Assembly (NCBI RefSeq): GCF_018861705.1 | Contig: NZ_JAHLEC010000003.1 | Span: 1 to 64,000, forward strand | Origin: Clostridium psychrophilum | GTDB taxonomy: Bacteria; Bacillota; Clostridia; Clostridiales; Clostridiaceae | Direction: 5' to 3' | Length of the DNA: 64,000 nucleotides | In this document: positions 47,515 to 55,942 of the stretch, in pieces | Numbering within the stretch: position 1 is the stretch's first letter | Layout of the letters: each line of letters opens with the position of its first letter | Program-made: the position numbers and the translations under genes | Notes under the pieces: model-generated | Seen by the model: only the letters and a program-made list of their open reading frames with translations | The model's database searches: none | What the model was told of the DNA's origin: nothing

Positions 47515-48570
47515 TTAACAGTTATAATAATTTTTAAATGATTTCAAAAACTCTTCTCTATCTTTTTTATATTCTACCTTCTTTTTTAATCTACTTAAAA
47601 ATATTTCTTCACTCCACTGTTTTTTTCTTGTGTAATAATCGCGAGCTATGCCGTAAAAATCCTCTGGAAAACTTAACATTCCATATAACACCTTGAATTC
47701 CCTATTATCTAAATGGTTTACTGCTGTATATTCGCTTATTATACTTTGGCATTTTTCTATATCATAACAAAAATCTTTGATAACTTTATTCGTGAAATTA
47801 CAAATGTCATGCAACTTTAAATCTATAACTGCATAATCAAAATCTAGGAAATATACTTTTTCCTTATTAATTAATATATTGTGATGAGCCAAATCGTGAT
47901 GACAAAATACTACTTTTTCTTTTTCTTTGCATAAATTGTAATATTCTGATTCTTTAAGTATATTTAAGCTTTGTATTATATTTTTCTCATAATACTTAAC
48001 ATGCTGCAAAAATATATAATCAAACTCATTTTTATTTTCATTTAAAGTTGCTATTTTATTGAAAAACTTAAGCTCCTTCAGTTTTTTATTGAAATTTTCT
48101 ATCATTTTACCACATAAATTTCTCTCCTCATTTTTCCCAAGTAGATTTTTAAATGTATCATCATACATGAGTCCTTGTGAAGCTTTGTGGATCTCTGCTA
48201 TTGCTTTAGAAGTAAGCATTACATCCACTGGGTTGCTATACTCACACTCTCTACCCTCTACTAAACTCATTATACAATATATGTCATTTTTCCAAGGAAC
48301 ATATATGAGATTAGATTTTGTCTTTTCAAATTCAATAATTCTATTAAAATTATTATTTCTAATGTAATCAATGCCGTAATTAATAAATTCAAGTTGTTTT
48401 ATACTATAATTTACTTTTTTTAAAACCTTATCACCTTTATCTGTATTAAGTATAAATACTTTTCTTACCGGAATAACATCATAAACAACTAAATCAAATT
48501 CGTTAAATAAATTTACATCTAAGTCATATTTGCTTAGATAAGCTCTATCTTTGTACCGAATATCTAACAT
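47515..48570 (-). CDS. CotS-family spore coat protein (kinase fold) 2
   Basis: A 351-residue CotS-family paralogue. The motifs FCHHDLAHHNILIN (about 230) and YFLDFDYAVID (about 250) keep the catalytic and metal-binding residues. The start was set to the ATG at 48570 after GAGAGGTG. It follows the degenerate relative at 48603 by about 30 bases in the same direction, so they are probably one transcript. Confidence 0.9.
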   Translation of the reverse strand: MLDIRYKDRAYLSKYDLDVNLFNEFDLVVYDVIPVRKVFILNTDKGDKVLKKVNYSIKQLEFINYGIDYIRNNNFNRIIEFEKTKSNLIYVPWKNDIYCIMSLVEGRECEYSNPVDVMLTSKAIAEIHKASQGLMYDDTFKNLLGKNEERNLCGKMIENFNKKLKELKFFNKIATLNENKNEFDYIFLQHVKYYEKNIIQSLNILKESEYYNLCKEKEKVVFCHHDLAHHNILINKEKVYFLDFDYAVIDLKLHDICNFTNKVIKDFCYDIEKCQSIISEYTAVNHLDNREFKVLYGMLSFPEDFYGIARDYYTRKKQWSEEIFLSRLKKKVEYKKDREEFLKSFKNYYNC

Positions 48571-48602
48571 ATTGTCACCTCTCAAATTATAACTTAACTA
48601 AT

Positions 48603-49355
48603 CTAAAATAATGAATTTCCATCTTGCGTTAATGCTTTTATAATTTTTTCAGGGACCTTATCCTCATTCCACATTCTTTTACCTGATCTATATCTGTTGC
48701 AACATTTCATGAATTCATGAGGGTAAGATATTAATGCTATAATAAAATTTAAGCTAGACCTATCCAATTCCTCAATATAGCAAAACTGCTCTACTAATCT
48801 ATTAAAATTAAGTTTTAATCCTTTTCTCTTTAATTTACTTAGTAAAAAAAAACAATCCATTTCCACCATATTGTAACTACAATTTTCAAAACTAACCACT
48901 TCAATGGCTTCATTCTGCCTAATATTTTTAAAAAATGTGTTTCCGAGGCATATCTCCCCTCGCCTCATACTTCTTGTTAAAATCTCTAAATAATTTGATT
49001 CATACACAGTTTTTATACATTTTTGGCCTCTACTAATGGCTCCATTTCCATATTTAATAATCAATTGTTCGTAAACATTTTTAGGTTCATATTTATTAAT
49101 ATTGTTTATATCTCCACTAAGTTTCTTAATAGAAATTTTATATTCTTCTATTGTTTTACCTGTATTGTTATTTAATCTATTTCTAAGGTAACCATCAAAC
49201 CCTAAAGATTTTTTGTGAAAATTATAAATAGCACCAAATTGATTTATTATTAATTCTTCAGTTATATCATTATACCCAAAGTCAATTACATCTACCTTTT
49301 TTATACCTTTAAACACCATATAGTCAGAAAATTCATTATAGATGCTTATTGCCAC
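48603..49355 (-). CDS. Degenerate CotS-family pseudokinase-like protein
   Basis: A 250-residue protein that aligns with its CotS neighbours from the FHKKSLGF segment onward. RSMRRGEICLGNTFFKNI occupies the place of the catalytic KGFCHHDxxHHN loop, VVSFENCSYN replaces the DFDYC metal motif, and ISYPHEFMKCCNRY matches their FPxxYW end. All catalytic and metal residues are lost, and most of the N-lobe is absent. The open frame and spacing suggest it is expressed, perhaps as a structural coat or partner protein. It could instead be an early stage of gene decay. Confidence 0.7.
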   Translation of the reverse strand: MAISIYNEFSDYMVFKGIKKVDVIDFGYNDITEELIINQFGAIYNFHKKSLGFDGYLRNRLNNNTGKTIEEYKISIKKLSGDINNINKYEPKNVYEQLIIKYGNGAISRGQKCIKTVYESNYLEILTRSMRRGEICLGNTFFKNIRQNEAIEVVSFENCSYNMVEMDCFFLLSKLKRKGLKLNFNRLVEQFCYIEELDRSSLNFIIALISYPHEFMKCCNRYRSGKRMWNEDKVPEKIIKALTQDGNSLF

Positions 49356-49387
49356 TCACACCACCTCAAATTAAATCTATTACTTTA

Positions 49388-49612
49388 TTATTTATTTTTC
49401 TTACAATTTTTGTCCATTTTCTTTAAAATTTCTCTTTGTTGAAATTCTAATTCATTAAGTTTCTTTTGCCTTCTTCTTATTTTTTTAAGCCTTTTAACTT
49501 CCTCTTTCATATTATCAACCTTCATATCATAATCTTCCACTGATGATTCCTGCATCTCAATTATTTCTATTTCACTATCCTCATTACTTGTATCCTTTTT
49601 ACTTTTTCCCAT
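49388..49612 (-). CDS. Small coiled-coil protein in coat cluster
   Basis: A 74-residue, highly charged protein. An acidic first part (SNEDSEIEIIEMQESS) is followed by a heptad-like coiled coil (about 30-65, KRLKKIRRRQKKLNELE) and a Lys-rich end. The start was set to the ATG at 49612, behind GGGAGG that overlaps the stop of the CotS gene at 49617. Not recognised; its location suggests a coat-related role. Confidence 0.65.
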   Translation of the reverse strand: MGKSKKDTSNEDSEIEIIEMQESSVEDYDMKVDNMKEEVKRLKKIRRRQKKLNELEFQQREILKKMDKNCKKNK

Positions 49613-49616
49613 AACA

Positions 49617-50627
49617 TTACCTCCCATATTTTATTTTTCTAAATTCTTCAATGAAATTTTGTTTATCTGCTACATCTTCTTGCATTTTTTCAAGCTTTTT
49701 TAAAAAAAACTCTTCTCCCCAATTCTTTTTTTCCCAATAATATTGAATCCCTATTTGCCAATATTCCTGGGGGAATTCCATAAATGCTGCCATTACCTCT
49801 ATATCACTTTTATATATTAAATTTGTAACATCATATTCATCCATTATAGATAGTGCGTTTTCAATACTCCATTTGCCATTTTTCATTCTCCTTATTAAAA
49901 GACTACTTAAATCATGTAAATGAGTATCTAAAATACAATAGTCAAAATCAATAATACTAATTGCTCCTCCTTTCTCCATCAATACATTATGATGAGCATA
50001 ATCATGATGACAAAATCCCTTATGTTTAATCTCCTCTTTCATCTTATCTATATAGTCACTTTTACACAGATTATCTATTGATTTGTCGCTCCTTGCGAGC
50101 TCACCCTGCATTATATTTAAATAGTTATTATCAAAATCTGTTTTATGACTTTTTTCATTTATTCTTCTTTTAAAATCTAATATTTCATTTTCTCTGGTTT
50201 TAAAAGTTTCTATCCATTTTAGCCATGCAATTCTCGGCTTCATATTAGGGGTAACCTTAAAGTTTAGACTTTTTTTATGAAGCTCTGCCAGTTTAGCTGT
50301 ACATAATTTTATATCCTCTGGATTATCATAATCACATTGCCTTGCCTCTACCCATGGTGTTAGATAGGCATACTTGTTTTCAAAACTTATATACTTTTTT
50401 TTATATTTAGTAGGAATAATTTCTGGTATATTTTCAAAACCATTACTTTGTAAATGCTCTATAACGCCAACAATAAATAAAAAATGCTTAAACTCATAAT
50501 TAATGATTTTCAAGCAATACATTCCATTTTCAGTATCTATTTTGCAAACATTCTTTATTCTTTTAATACTATTAATACGAAGAAAATAATTATTCTTTAC
50601 TATCTCCTCTAATTCCTGGATTTCCAA
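49617..50627 (-). CDS. CotS-family spore coat protein (kinase fold) 3
   Basis: A 336-residue CotS-family paralogue with the intact motifs KGFCHHDYAHHNVLM (about 210) and ISIIDFDYCILD (about 228). The N-lobe segment GMYCLKIINYE is present. The start is TTG, seven bases after GGAGG. A sigma-K-like promoter lies about 45 bases upstream. It opens divergently from the second glycosyltransferase, repeating the arrangement at 45-47 kb. Confidence 0.9.
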   Translation of the reverse strand: MEIQELEEIVKNNYFLRINSIKRIKNVCKIDTENGMYCLKIINYEFKHFLFIVGVIEHLQSNGFENIPEIIPTKYKKKYISFENKYAYLTPWVEARQCDYDNPEDIKLCTAKLAELHKKSLNFKVTPNMKPRIAWLKWIETFKTRENEILDFKRRINEKSHKTDFDNNYLNIMQGELARSDKSIDNLCKSDYIDKMKEEIKHKGFCHHDYAHHNVLMEKGGAISIIDFDYCILDTHLHDLSSLLIRRMKNGKWSIENALSIMDEYDVTNLIYKSDIEVMAAFMEFPQEYWQIGIQYYWEKKNWGEEFFLKKLEKMQEDVADKQNFIEEFRKIKYGR

Positions 50628-50656
50628 ATCTATACCTCCAAAATATTGTTCTACTG

Positions 50657-50684
50657 CAATATATGAAATTTCCGAATAATTTGT
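50657..50684 (-). promoter_or_regulatory. Candidate sigma-K promoter of the cotS gene at 49617
   Basis: On the minus strand AC, a 17-base spacer and CATATATTG, one mismatch from AC-N16/17-CATAnnnTA. It is correctly placed for late mother-cell expression. Confidence 0.4.
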
Positions 50685-50810
50685 GATTATTTATATTTGC
50701 TGATATAGCACACTTTTTAGGTTAAAATAATATATTAATATATATTGTGCTTTTAATGAATTTCATTGATGAGTATAGGGTTTATCTAATAATTTTAAGG
50801 AGTGAAACCT

Positions 50811-51941
50811 ATGAGGATTGCAATTGATGCTAGGGGCATCAATTTATATAGCGGAACTGGTATAGGGACTTATACAGAAAATGTACTTAAAAATTTACTT
50901 AACATAGATATTATAAATAACTATCATGTTTTTTGGTCAGGTAACAATTATGAATATATAAAAAAAGAAAACTGTAAAGTAGTAATGACTTCTAAAAAAC
51001 ATCAAAGATTTTTTGAAGATTACTACTTTCCAGAAAACATTTCACAAGAAAACATAGACATATACCATATGCCACAAAATGGTATAGGTTTTTCCCAGGA
51101 AATAAGTTGCAAAAAAGTTGTGACTATACATGATTTAATTCCATACGTTATGCCAGAGACAGTCGGTAGAGGCTATTTGCTTAAATTTTTAAAAGAAATG
51201 CCTTTAATTATAGGTGGTTCGGATGGAATAATAACCGTATCCGAGTTTTCAAAAAGAGATATTCTTAAATTTTTCCCAATAGATGAAAATAAAATTTTCG
51301 TAACACCTTTGGCCGCTGATAAAAAATATATACCTTTAGATAAGCTTCATTGTAAAAATTTTCTAGACAAAGCGTATAATTTAAAAAATCCATTTATACT
51401 ATACCTAGGAGGTTTCAGTGAAAGAAAGAATGTCTCATCTGCTATAACTGCCTTTTCTAAAGTGTATAAAGATTTAAATAAAAAATATGATTTAGTAATT
51501 GTGGGTGACTATAAAGATCCCGATCGAAAATTAGTAAAACTTGCGAAAAAACTAAATATAGAATCTAATATAATTTTTACAGGTTTTGTACCCGAAGATC
51601 ATTTACCTATATTCTATAACTGCTGTGATGCTTTCATATATCCATCTCTTTATGAAGGTTTTGGACTACCTCCTCTAGAAGCAATGAGCTGTGGTGCCCC
51701 TGTAATAGCGTCTAAGCTTACCTCTATTCCTGAAGTAGTTGGCGACAGTGGGATTTTAATAAATCCATATGATATTTCGGAAATGTCTATTGCCATAGGT
51801 GATTTATTAAGCAATGAAAGCTTAAAAACAGATCTTAGTTCTAAAGCTTTAATAAGAGCTAAAAATTTTTCGTGGCAAAACACTGCATTTAGTACTCTTA
51901 AAGTCTATGAGCACATATACAATTCTAATGCTACCTCCTAA
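50811..51941 (+). CDS. Family-4 glycosyltransferase (CotSA-like) 2
   Basis: A 376-residue paralogue of the gene at 46313. Shared features are RIAIDARGINLYSGTGIGTYT, LGGFSERKN and FIYPSLYEGFGLPPLEAMS. The start was set to the ATG at 50811 after AAGGAG; the upstream in-frame GTG overlaps that ribosome site. It is divergent from CotS 3 and has a convergent terminator shared with larB. A role in spore coat glycosylation is inferred from context. Confidence 0.92.
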   Translation: MRIAIDARGINLYSGTGIGTYTENVLKNLLNIDIINNYHVFWSGNNYEYIKKENCKVVMTSKKHQRFFEDYYFPENISQENIDIYHMPQNGIGFSQEISCKKVVTIHDLIPYVMPETVGRGYLLKFLKEMPLIIGGSDGIITVSEFSKRDILKFFPIDENKIFVTPLAADKKYIPLDKLHCKNFLDKAYNLKNPFILYLGGFSERKNVSSAITAFSKVYKDLNKKYDLVIVGDYKDPDRKLVKLAKKLNIESNIIFTGFVPEDHLPIFYNCCDAFIYPSLYEGFGLPPLEAMSCGAPVIASKLTSIPEVVGDSGILINPYDISEMSIAIGDLLSNESLKTDLSSKALIRAKNFSWQNTAFSTLKVYEHIYNSNATS

Positions 51942-51957
51942 TCTATCCACCTAGACT

Positions 51958-51995
51958 AAAGAAGGCTTGCATAATTAATATGCAAGCCTTCTTTA
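51958..51995. terminator. Bidirectional terminator between glycosyltransferase and larB
   Basis: GAAGGCTTGCAT (51961-51972) pairs perfectly with ATGCAAGCCTTC (51980-51991), flanked by A and T runs. Confidence 0.9.
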
Positions 51996-52052
51996 ATATT
52001 AAATAATCTCTTAGGTCGCTGTAGTATAACGACTTGTGAACTGTCGTTAAAT

Positions 52053-52799
52053 TTATAACCTATTAATAATACTTGCTAAATATCCTGCTCCAAATCCATT
52101 GTCAATGTTAACGACACTAACTCCACTAGAACAACTATTTAGCATGCTTAGTAGTGCAGAAATCCCTTTAAAATTAGCTCCATATCCTACACTCGTTGGA
52201 ACAGCTATAACAGGTTTATCCACTAGTCCTCCAACAACACTTGTTAAAGCACCTTCCATTCCGGCTACGGTAATAACTACCCTAGCACGTCTTATAACAT
52301 CTAAGTTTTCAAATAACCTATGAATGCCCGCTACCCCAACATCATAAATTCTTTCAACTTTGTTTCCAAAAATTTCTGCAGTTATTGCTGCCTCTTCCGC
52401 CACTGGTATATCAGAAGTTCCCCCTGTTACTAATGCAATATATGTACTCCTACTTTCTACTTCTTTCTTCTTAATTACAATCGTCCTCGCAAGTTCATTG
52501 TACTCAGCGTCCTTGCATACCTGCTTTACACCCTCATACATTGTTCTAGATGCCCTCGTTCCAAGAATGTTTACGTCTTTCGTAAGCATCAATTTAACAA
52601 TGTCTTTTATTTGCTCAACTGTTTTTCCTTCACAATATATAACCTCTGGATATCCAACTCTGAGTTCTCTCTGATTATCTATTTTTGCAAATCCTAAATC
52701 TGAATATGAAAAATCTTTTAATTTATCTATGCCATCTTCAATTGATATGTCACCATTCTTAATAGCTTTAAGAAATATTTTTGTTTCATTTGAATTCAT
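52053..52799 (-). CDS. larB: Nickel-pincer cofactor biosynthesis protein LarB
   Basis: Carboxylates and hydrolyses nicotinic acid adenine dinucleotide, the first step to the nickel-pincer nucleotide of lactate racemase. The 248-residue protein has a C-terminal domain related to PurE (ALVTGGTSDIPVAEEAA, VAGMEGALTSVVGGL, PVIAVPTSVGYG). It follows larC by 32 bases. larA and larE are not in the window. Confidence 0.95.
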   Translation of the reverse strand: MNSNETKIFLKAIKNGDISIEDGIDKLKDFSYSDLGFAKIDNQRELRVGYPEVIYCEGKTVEQIKDIVKLMLTKDVNILGTRASRTMYEGVKQVCKDAEYNELARTIVIKKKEVESRSTYIALVTGGTSDIPVAEEAAITAEIFGNKVERIYDVGVAGIHRLFENLDVIRRARVVITVAGMEGALTSVVGGLVDKPVIAVPTSVGYGANFKGISALLSMLNSCSSGVSVVNIDNGFGAGYLASIINRL

Positions 52800-52831
52800 A
52801 TATTTCCCACCCTTTTATCTATCATATTATT

Positions 52832-54145
52832 TTATATTTCTTTCTTTAATTGCTTATACACATCATTTATAGTAGTTCCAGTACTTTGAGCTATTTTTTT
52901 GCATTCCTCATACTCTAATTTACTTTTTATTTTTTCACCTTTATAGTAAGCTTCTTTCACTGTAACTTCACCATAACTAGTATTTACTTTAATAAATTTT
53001 CTTTCAAGTTTCGTCTTATTTACTTTAAAACTTCTTATCCCAAATGTAGTTGTTTCTCTAAATAATATTTCTTTTACATTTTCAATTCTTTCACTATTAC
53101 ATAAAACACTTACTTTTATGCTCGGCCTTCCCTTTTTCATTATGATTGGAGTTAAATAAACATCCAAAGCTCCCTCGTTAAAAAGTTTGTCGATAATATA
53201 TTCATATAATTCTGAATTCATATCATCTATATTACATTCAATAATATTCTCAAATATTTCATTATCATATTTATTTTTATTTTGTTCTTTTAGTTCGCCC
53301 TTTTGCTTTGCTTCATTGGTTGCCTGCTCCACCAACATAACTCTTAGAACATTAGGAATTTCAGTATCTCTATTTCCTATTCCATATCCTATCTTATTTA
53401 TAATAAAATTATTGTTATCTTTAAATTCATCAACATTCGCTGCCAAAATTGCAGCCCCTGTTGGTGTTGTAGTTTCAAAAGGTACAGCTCCAAGTTTTAC
53501 AGGAATCCCCTTTAATATTTCAACTGTAGCAGGTGCTGGTACTGGTATAAGTCCATGTGCACACTTTACAAAACCACCACCAAGTTCTACAGAAGAACTC
53601 ATTACTTTCTCAACATCTAAAAAGTTTAAACAAATAGCAGCTCCTACTATATCTACAATTGAATCTACAGCGCCTACCTCATGAAAATGAATTTCATTTA
53701 GTGGTTTTCCATGAACCTTTGCCTCAGCTCTGGCTACCTTCATAAACATTTTCATACCTAGTTCTTTTACTTTATCACTTAAATCGCTTTTCTCTATAAT
53801 TTCCTTTATATCTTTAAGATTCCTATGTTCATGATGAATATGACTATGATCATCACTCCCATGAGAATGTTCTGTTTCATCGTGACTATGAATATGTTCA
53901 TGATGATGTGCACCTTCAATATCGCAATGAGAATGTTCTTGATGAATTGCTTGCAAAACTACATTTACCTTAGTACCCTCAATGCCTTTTCTAATACCTC
54001 TAGATACTTCTATTTCATACCCACTTAGGTTTAACTTATCTAATTCATTTATTAAATATTCTTTATCTATACCTAAATCTATTAATGCCCCTAAATTCAT
54101 ATCACCACTAATACCTGAAAAACAATCATAATATAGTATTTTCAT
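52832..54145 (-). CDS. larC: Nickel-pincer cofactor biosynthesis protein LarC
   Basis: Inserts nickel into the pincer nucleotide in a CTP-dependent reaction. The 437-residue protein starts ILYYDCFSGISGDMNLGALIDLG. It has a His-rich segment (about 72-105, many HxH and HHEH units), NEIHFHEVGAVDSIVDIVG, and an uninterrupted C-terminal LarC2 region. LarC in some lactobacilli needs a programmed frameshift; here it is a single frame. The start was moved to the ATG at 54145 after GGAG. Confidence 0.94.
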   Translation of the reverse strand: MKILYYDCFSGISGDMNLGALIDLGIDKEYLINELDKLNLSGYEIEVSRGIRKGIEGTKVNVVLQAIHQEHSHCDIEGAHHHEHIHSHDETEHSHGSDDHSHIHHEHRNLKDIKEIIEKSDLSDKVKELGMKMFMKVARAEAKVHGKPLNEIHFHEVGAVDSIVDIVGAAICLNFLDVEKVMSSSVELGGGFVKCAHGLIPVPAPATVEILKGIPVKLGAVPFETTTPTGAAILAANVDEFKDNNNFIINKIGYGIGNRDTEIPNVLRVMLVEQATNEAKQKGELKEQNKNKYDNEIFENIIECNIDDMNSELYEYIIDKLFNEGALDVYLTPIIMKKGRPSIKVSVLCNSERIENVKEILFRETTTFGIRSFKVNKTKLERKFIKVNTSYGEVTVKEAYYKGEKIKSKLEYEECKKIAQSTGTTINDVYKQLKKEI

Positions 54146-54221
54146 TTCAATCAACTCCATTTCTTTAATTGTACCAAACAAATAAACATTATAAAATAAA
54201 TATATTTTTAAAAAATTAAAA

Positions 54222-54258
54222 TAAAAAGAAGATAATTGTTTTTACAACTCTCTTCTTA
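54222..54258 (-). terminator. Terminator after the lipid glycosyltransferase
   Basis: Outer arms AAGAAGA and TCTTCTT and an inner TTGT/ACAA pairing, followed by TTTTTAT on the minus strand. Confidence 0.65.
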
Positions 54259-54267
54259 TAAATTATA

Positions 54268-55452
54268 TTATGTTACTTTTTGATTTTCTAACATATAGCT
54301 TTGCTTTTCAACTTCCATATAGATTTTCTCAACACTTTCTCCAAAACACTTAGACGATAATGGTTCTATCCCATCGTAAGCATTTTTTACCATTGATTTA
54401 CTTTCTTCTTTATCCATCAAAACCTTGTATAATATTCCATCTAATTCTTCATCTTTATAGAAAACCCTTCCATTAATTTTATCCTCAATTATACCATCTA
54501 AATTTTTATCATATTTAGCTACCACAGGAATCTGTGCAGCCATAGCTTCAGCAAAAGTTAGCCCTTGTGTTTCAGTTAGTGAAGCACCTACAAATACATC
54601 TCCCATTTGATAATATTTACCTATGTCCGCCCAAGGTTTCTCCCCAGCAAATACTACAAATTTTGAAATCCCGAGATTATTAGTTAATTCTTCTAAATTT
54701 TCACGCTCAGGTCCATCCCCTACAATTAGCAATTTGCAATTTGGCATTTTCTTTATTAACTTATTCATACTATTAATAATTACATCTATGCTTTTTTCTT
54801 TTGCAACACGCCCTATAAACAATACAACTGGCTCATTTTCATTTATGCCATAAGACTTCTTCTCATCTTTGATAAGTTGTTCATCATAGTTAGTTCTTTT
54901 AAACGGTTCAATATTAACACCTGTAGGTATTACATCTATATGCCTTTTTAAACCATATTGCTTCAATGCTTCTTTTACCTTTACTGTAGGTACTATTATA
55001 GCACTGCAGTCTCTACAATATAATTTACTTACCTTTTTTGCAAATTGAGAAGCAGGCTTAAGCATTATCCCACGCGATACATAATGAATATAATCCTCAT
55101 ACATAGTATGATAAGTGTGAACCACTGGAATACCTAACCTTTTCGCAACAATTCTTCCAAATATTCCTATACTAAATTCTGTCTGTGTGTGTATAATATC
55201 TAAATCTAATTTTTTTATTTTATTCATGATTTTATGTGAATATATCATTCCAACTCTTTGAGACGGTAAAAAGAAGAATGGTATACTAGGTAATCTAATA
55301 ATGCCTTCCTGCTCCTCTACATCCGGAAATGTAACTGTAACTATTGTTACATTGTGTCCAAGTTTAATTAGTTCACTTCTTAGTATCATTGTTGAAGTAA
55401 CTACGCCGCTTACTTGCGGATAATAAGCATCAGTAAAAATTCCAATATTCAT
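54268..55452 (-). CDS. Family-4 glycosyltransferase, diacylglycerol glucosyltransferase-like
   Basis: A 394-residue GT-B enzyme. NIGIFTDAYYPQVSGVVTS at the start, HTYHTMYEDYIHY (about 115-127), VLFIGRVAKEKS and SLTETQGLTFAEAMA are the pattern of glucosyltransferases that build membrane glycolipids such as diacylglycerol glucosides. The start was set to the ATG at 55452 after GGGG; an in-frame TTG lies two codons upstream. It lies next to a broken flippase-like gene and another glycosyltransferase, a frequent clostridial glycolipid set. Confidence 0.88.
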   Translation of the reverse strand: MNIGIFTDAYYPQVSGVVTSTMILRSELIKLGHNVTIVTVTFPDVEEQEGIIRLPSIPFFFLPSQRVGMIYSHKIMNKIKKLDLDIIHTQTEFSIGIFGRIVAKRLGIPVVHTYHTMYEDYIHYVSRGIMLKPASQFAKKVSKLYCRDCSAIIVPTVKVKEALKQYGLKRHIDVIPTGVNIEPFKRTNYDEQLIKDEKKSYGINENEPVVLFIGRVAKEKSIDVIINSMNKLIKKMPNCKLLIVGDGPERENLEELTNNLGISKFVVFAGEKPWADIGKYYQMGDVFVGASLTETQGLTFAEAMAAQIPVVAKYDKNLDGIIEDKINGRVFYKDEELDGILYKVLMDKEESKSMVKNAYDGIEPLSSKCFGESVEKIYMEVEKQSYMLENQKVT

Positions 55453-55575
55453 AATCAATCCCCTTTAAATACTATAATTTTCTTTATAATTCTCTTATTT
55501 AATATACATTAATTATTTTGCTTATTCTTTCATAAACACATAAAAGCCGAAGATTATACATGAGCAAAATGTAAT

Positions 55576-55925
55576 TTATCTCCATAATAATATAGCAGCC
55601 ATTATATTATTAGATGAAAAAAATAAGCTAAGAAACATGTAGAATGCGCCTTTTGCTTCACCAACTACTCCAGGCAATGGTATGAATGCTGTTAACATCA
55701 TTACAAATGTTGTCCAGCTATCACGCTTTTTATGTTGGCATAGCTCATACCAAAACTAAGATAAATAAAATAAGGGATAATAAAAATTATTGTTAGTTGA
55801 AATATTATATATAAAACGGGTCTAATTAACAATCGTTTATTGCATTTTACTATCTCCATATTATCATGAAATCGATCCAGATTATCATTTATATGCATTT
55901 GTAATTTTCCTATATCTTTTACCAA
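55576..55925 (-). pseudogene. Truncated, frameshifted flippase-like (LPG synthase TM family) gene
   Basis: A first open frame (55701-55925) ends with RPVLYIIFQLTIIFIIPYFI and YLSFGM, the membrane pattern of the flippase-like/lysylphosphatidylglycerol synthase family. The conserved next helix is found in a different frame: minus-strand translation down to 55576 gives TTFVMMLTAFIPLPGVVGEA, then KGAFYMFLSLFFSSNNIMAA and ILLWR before a stop. FIPLPG.VG..KG.F is the family core. Full-length members are about 330 residues; only about 115 remain, with the N-terminal 200 missing and no ribosome site. The gene is therefore decayed. Confidence 0.75.
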
Positions 55926-55942
55926 TTTAATCTTGCATTAAT

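Noticed and set aside
53825-54028. Met-rich plus-strand frame opposite larC
   Set aside because: Complement of the His-rich segment of larC; no ribosome site.
52832-54145. Programmed frameshift in larC
   Set aside because: The frame is continuous from start to stop, so no frameshift is required.
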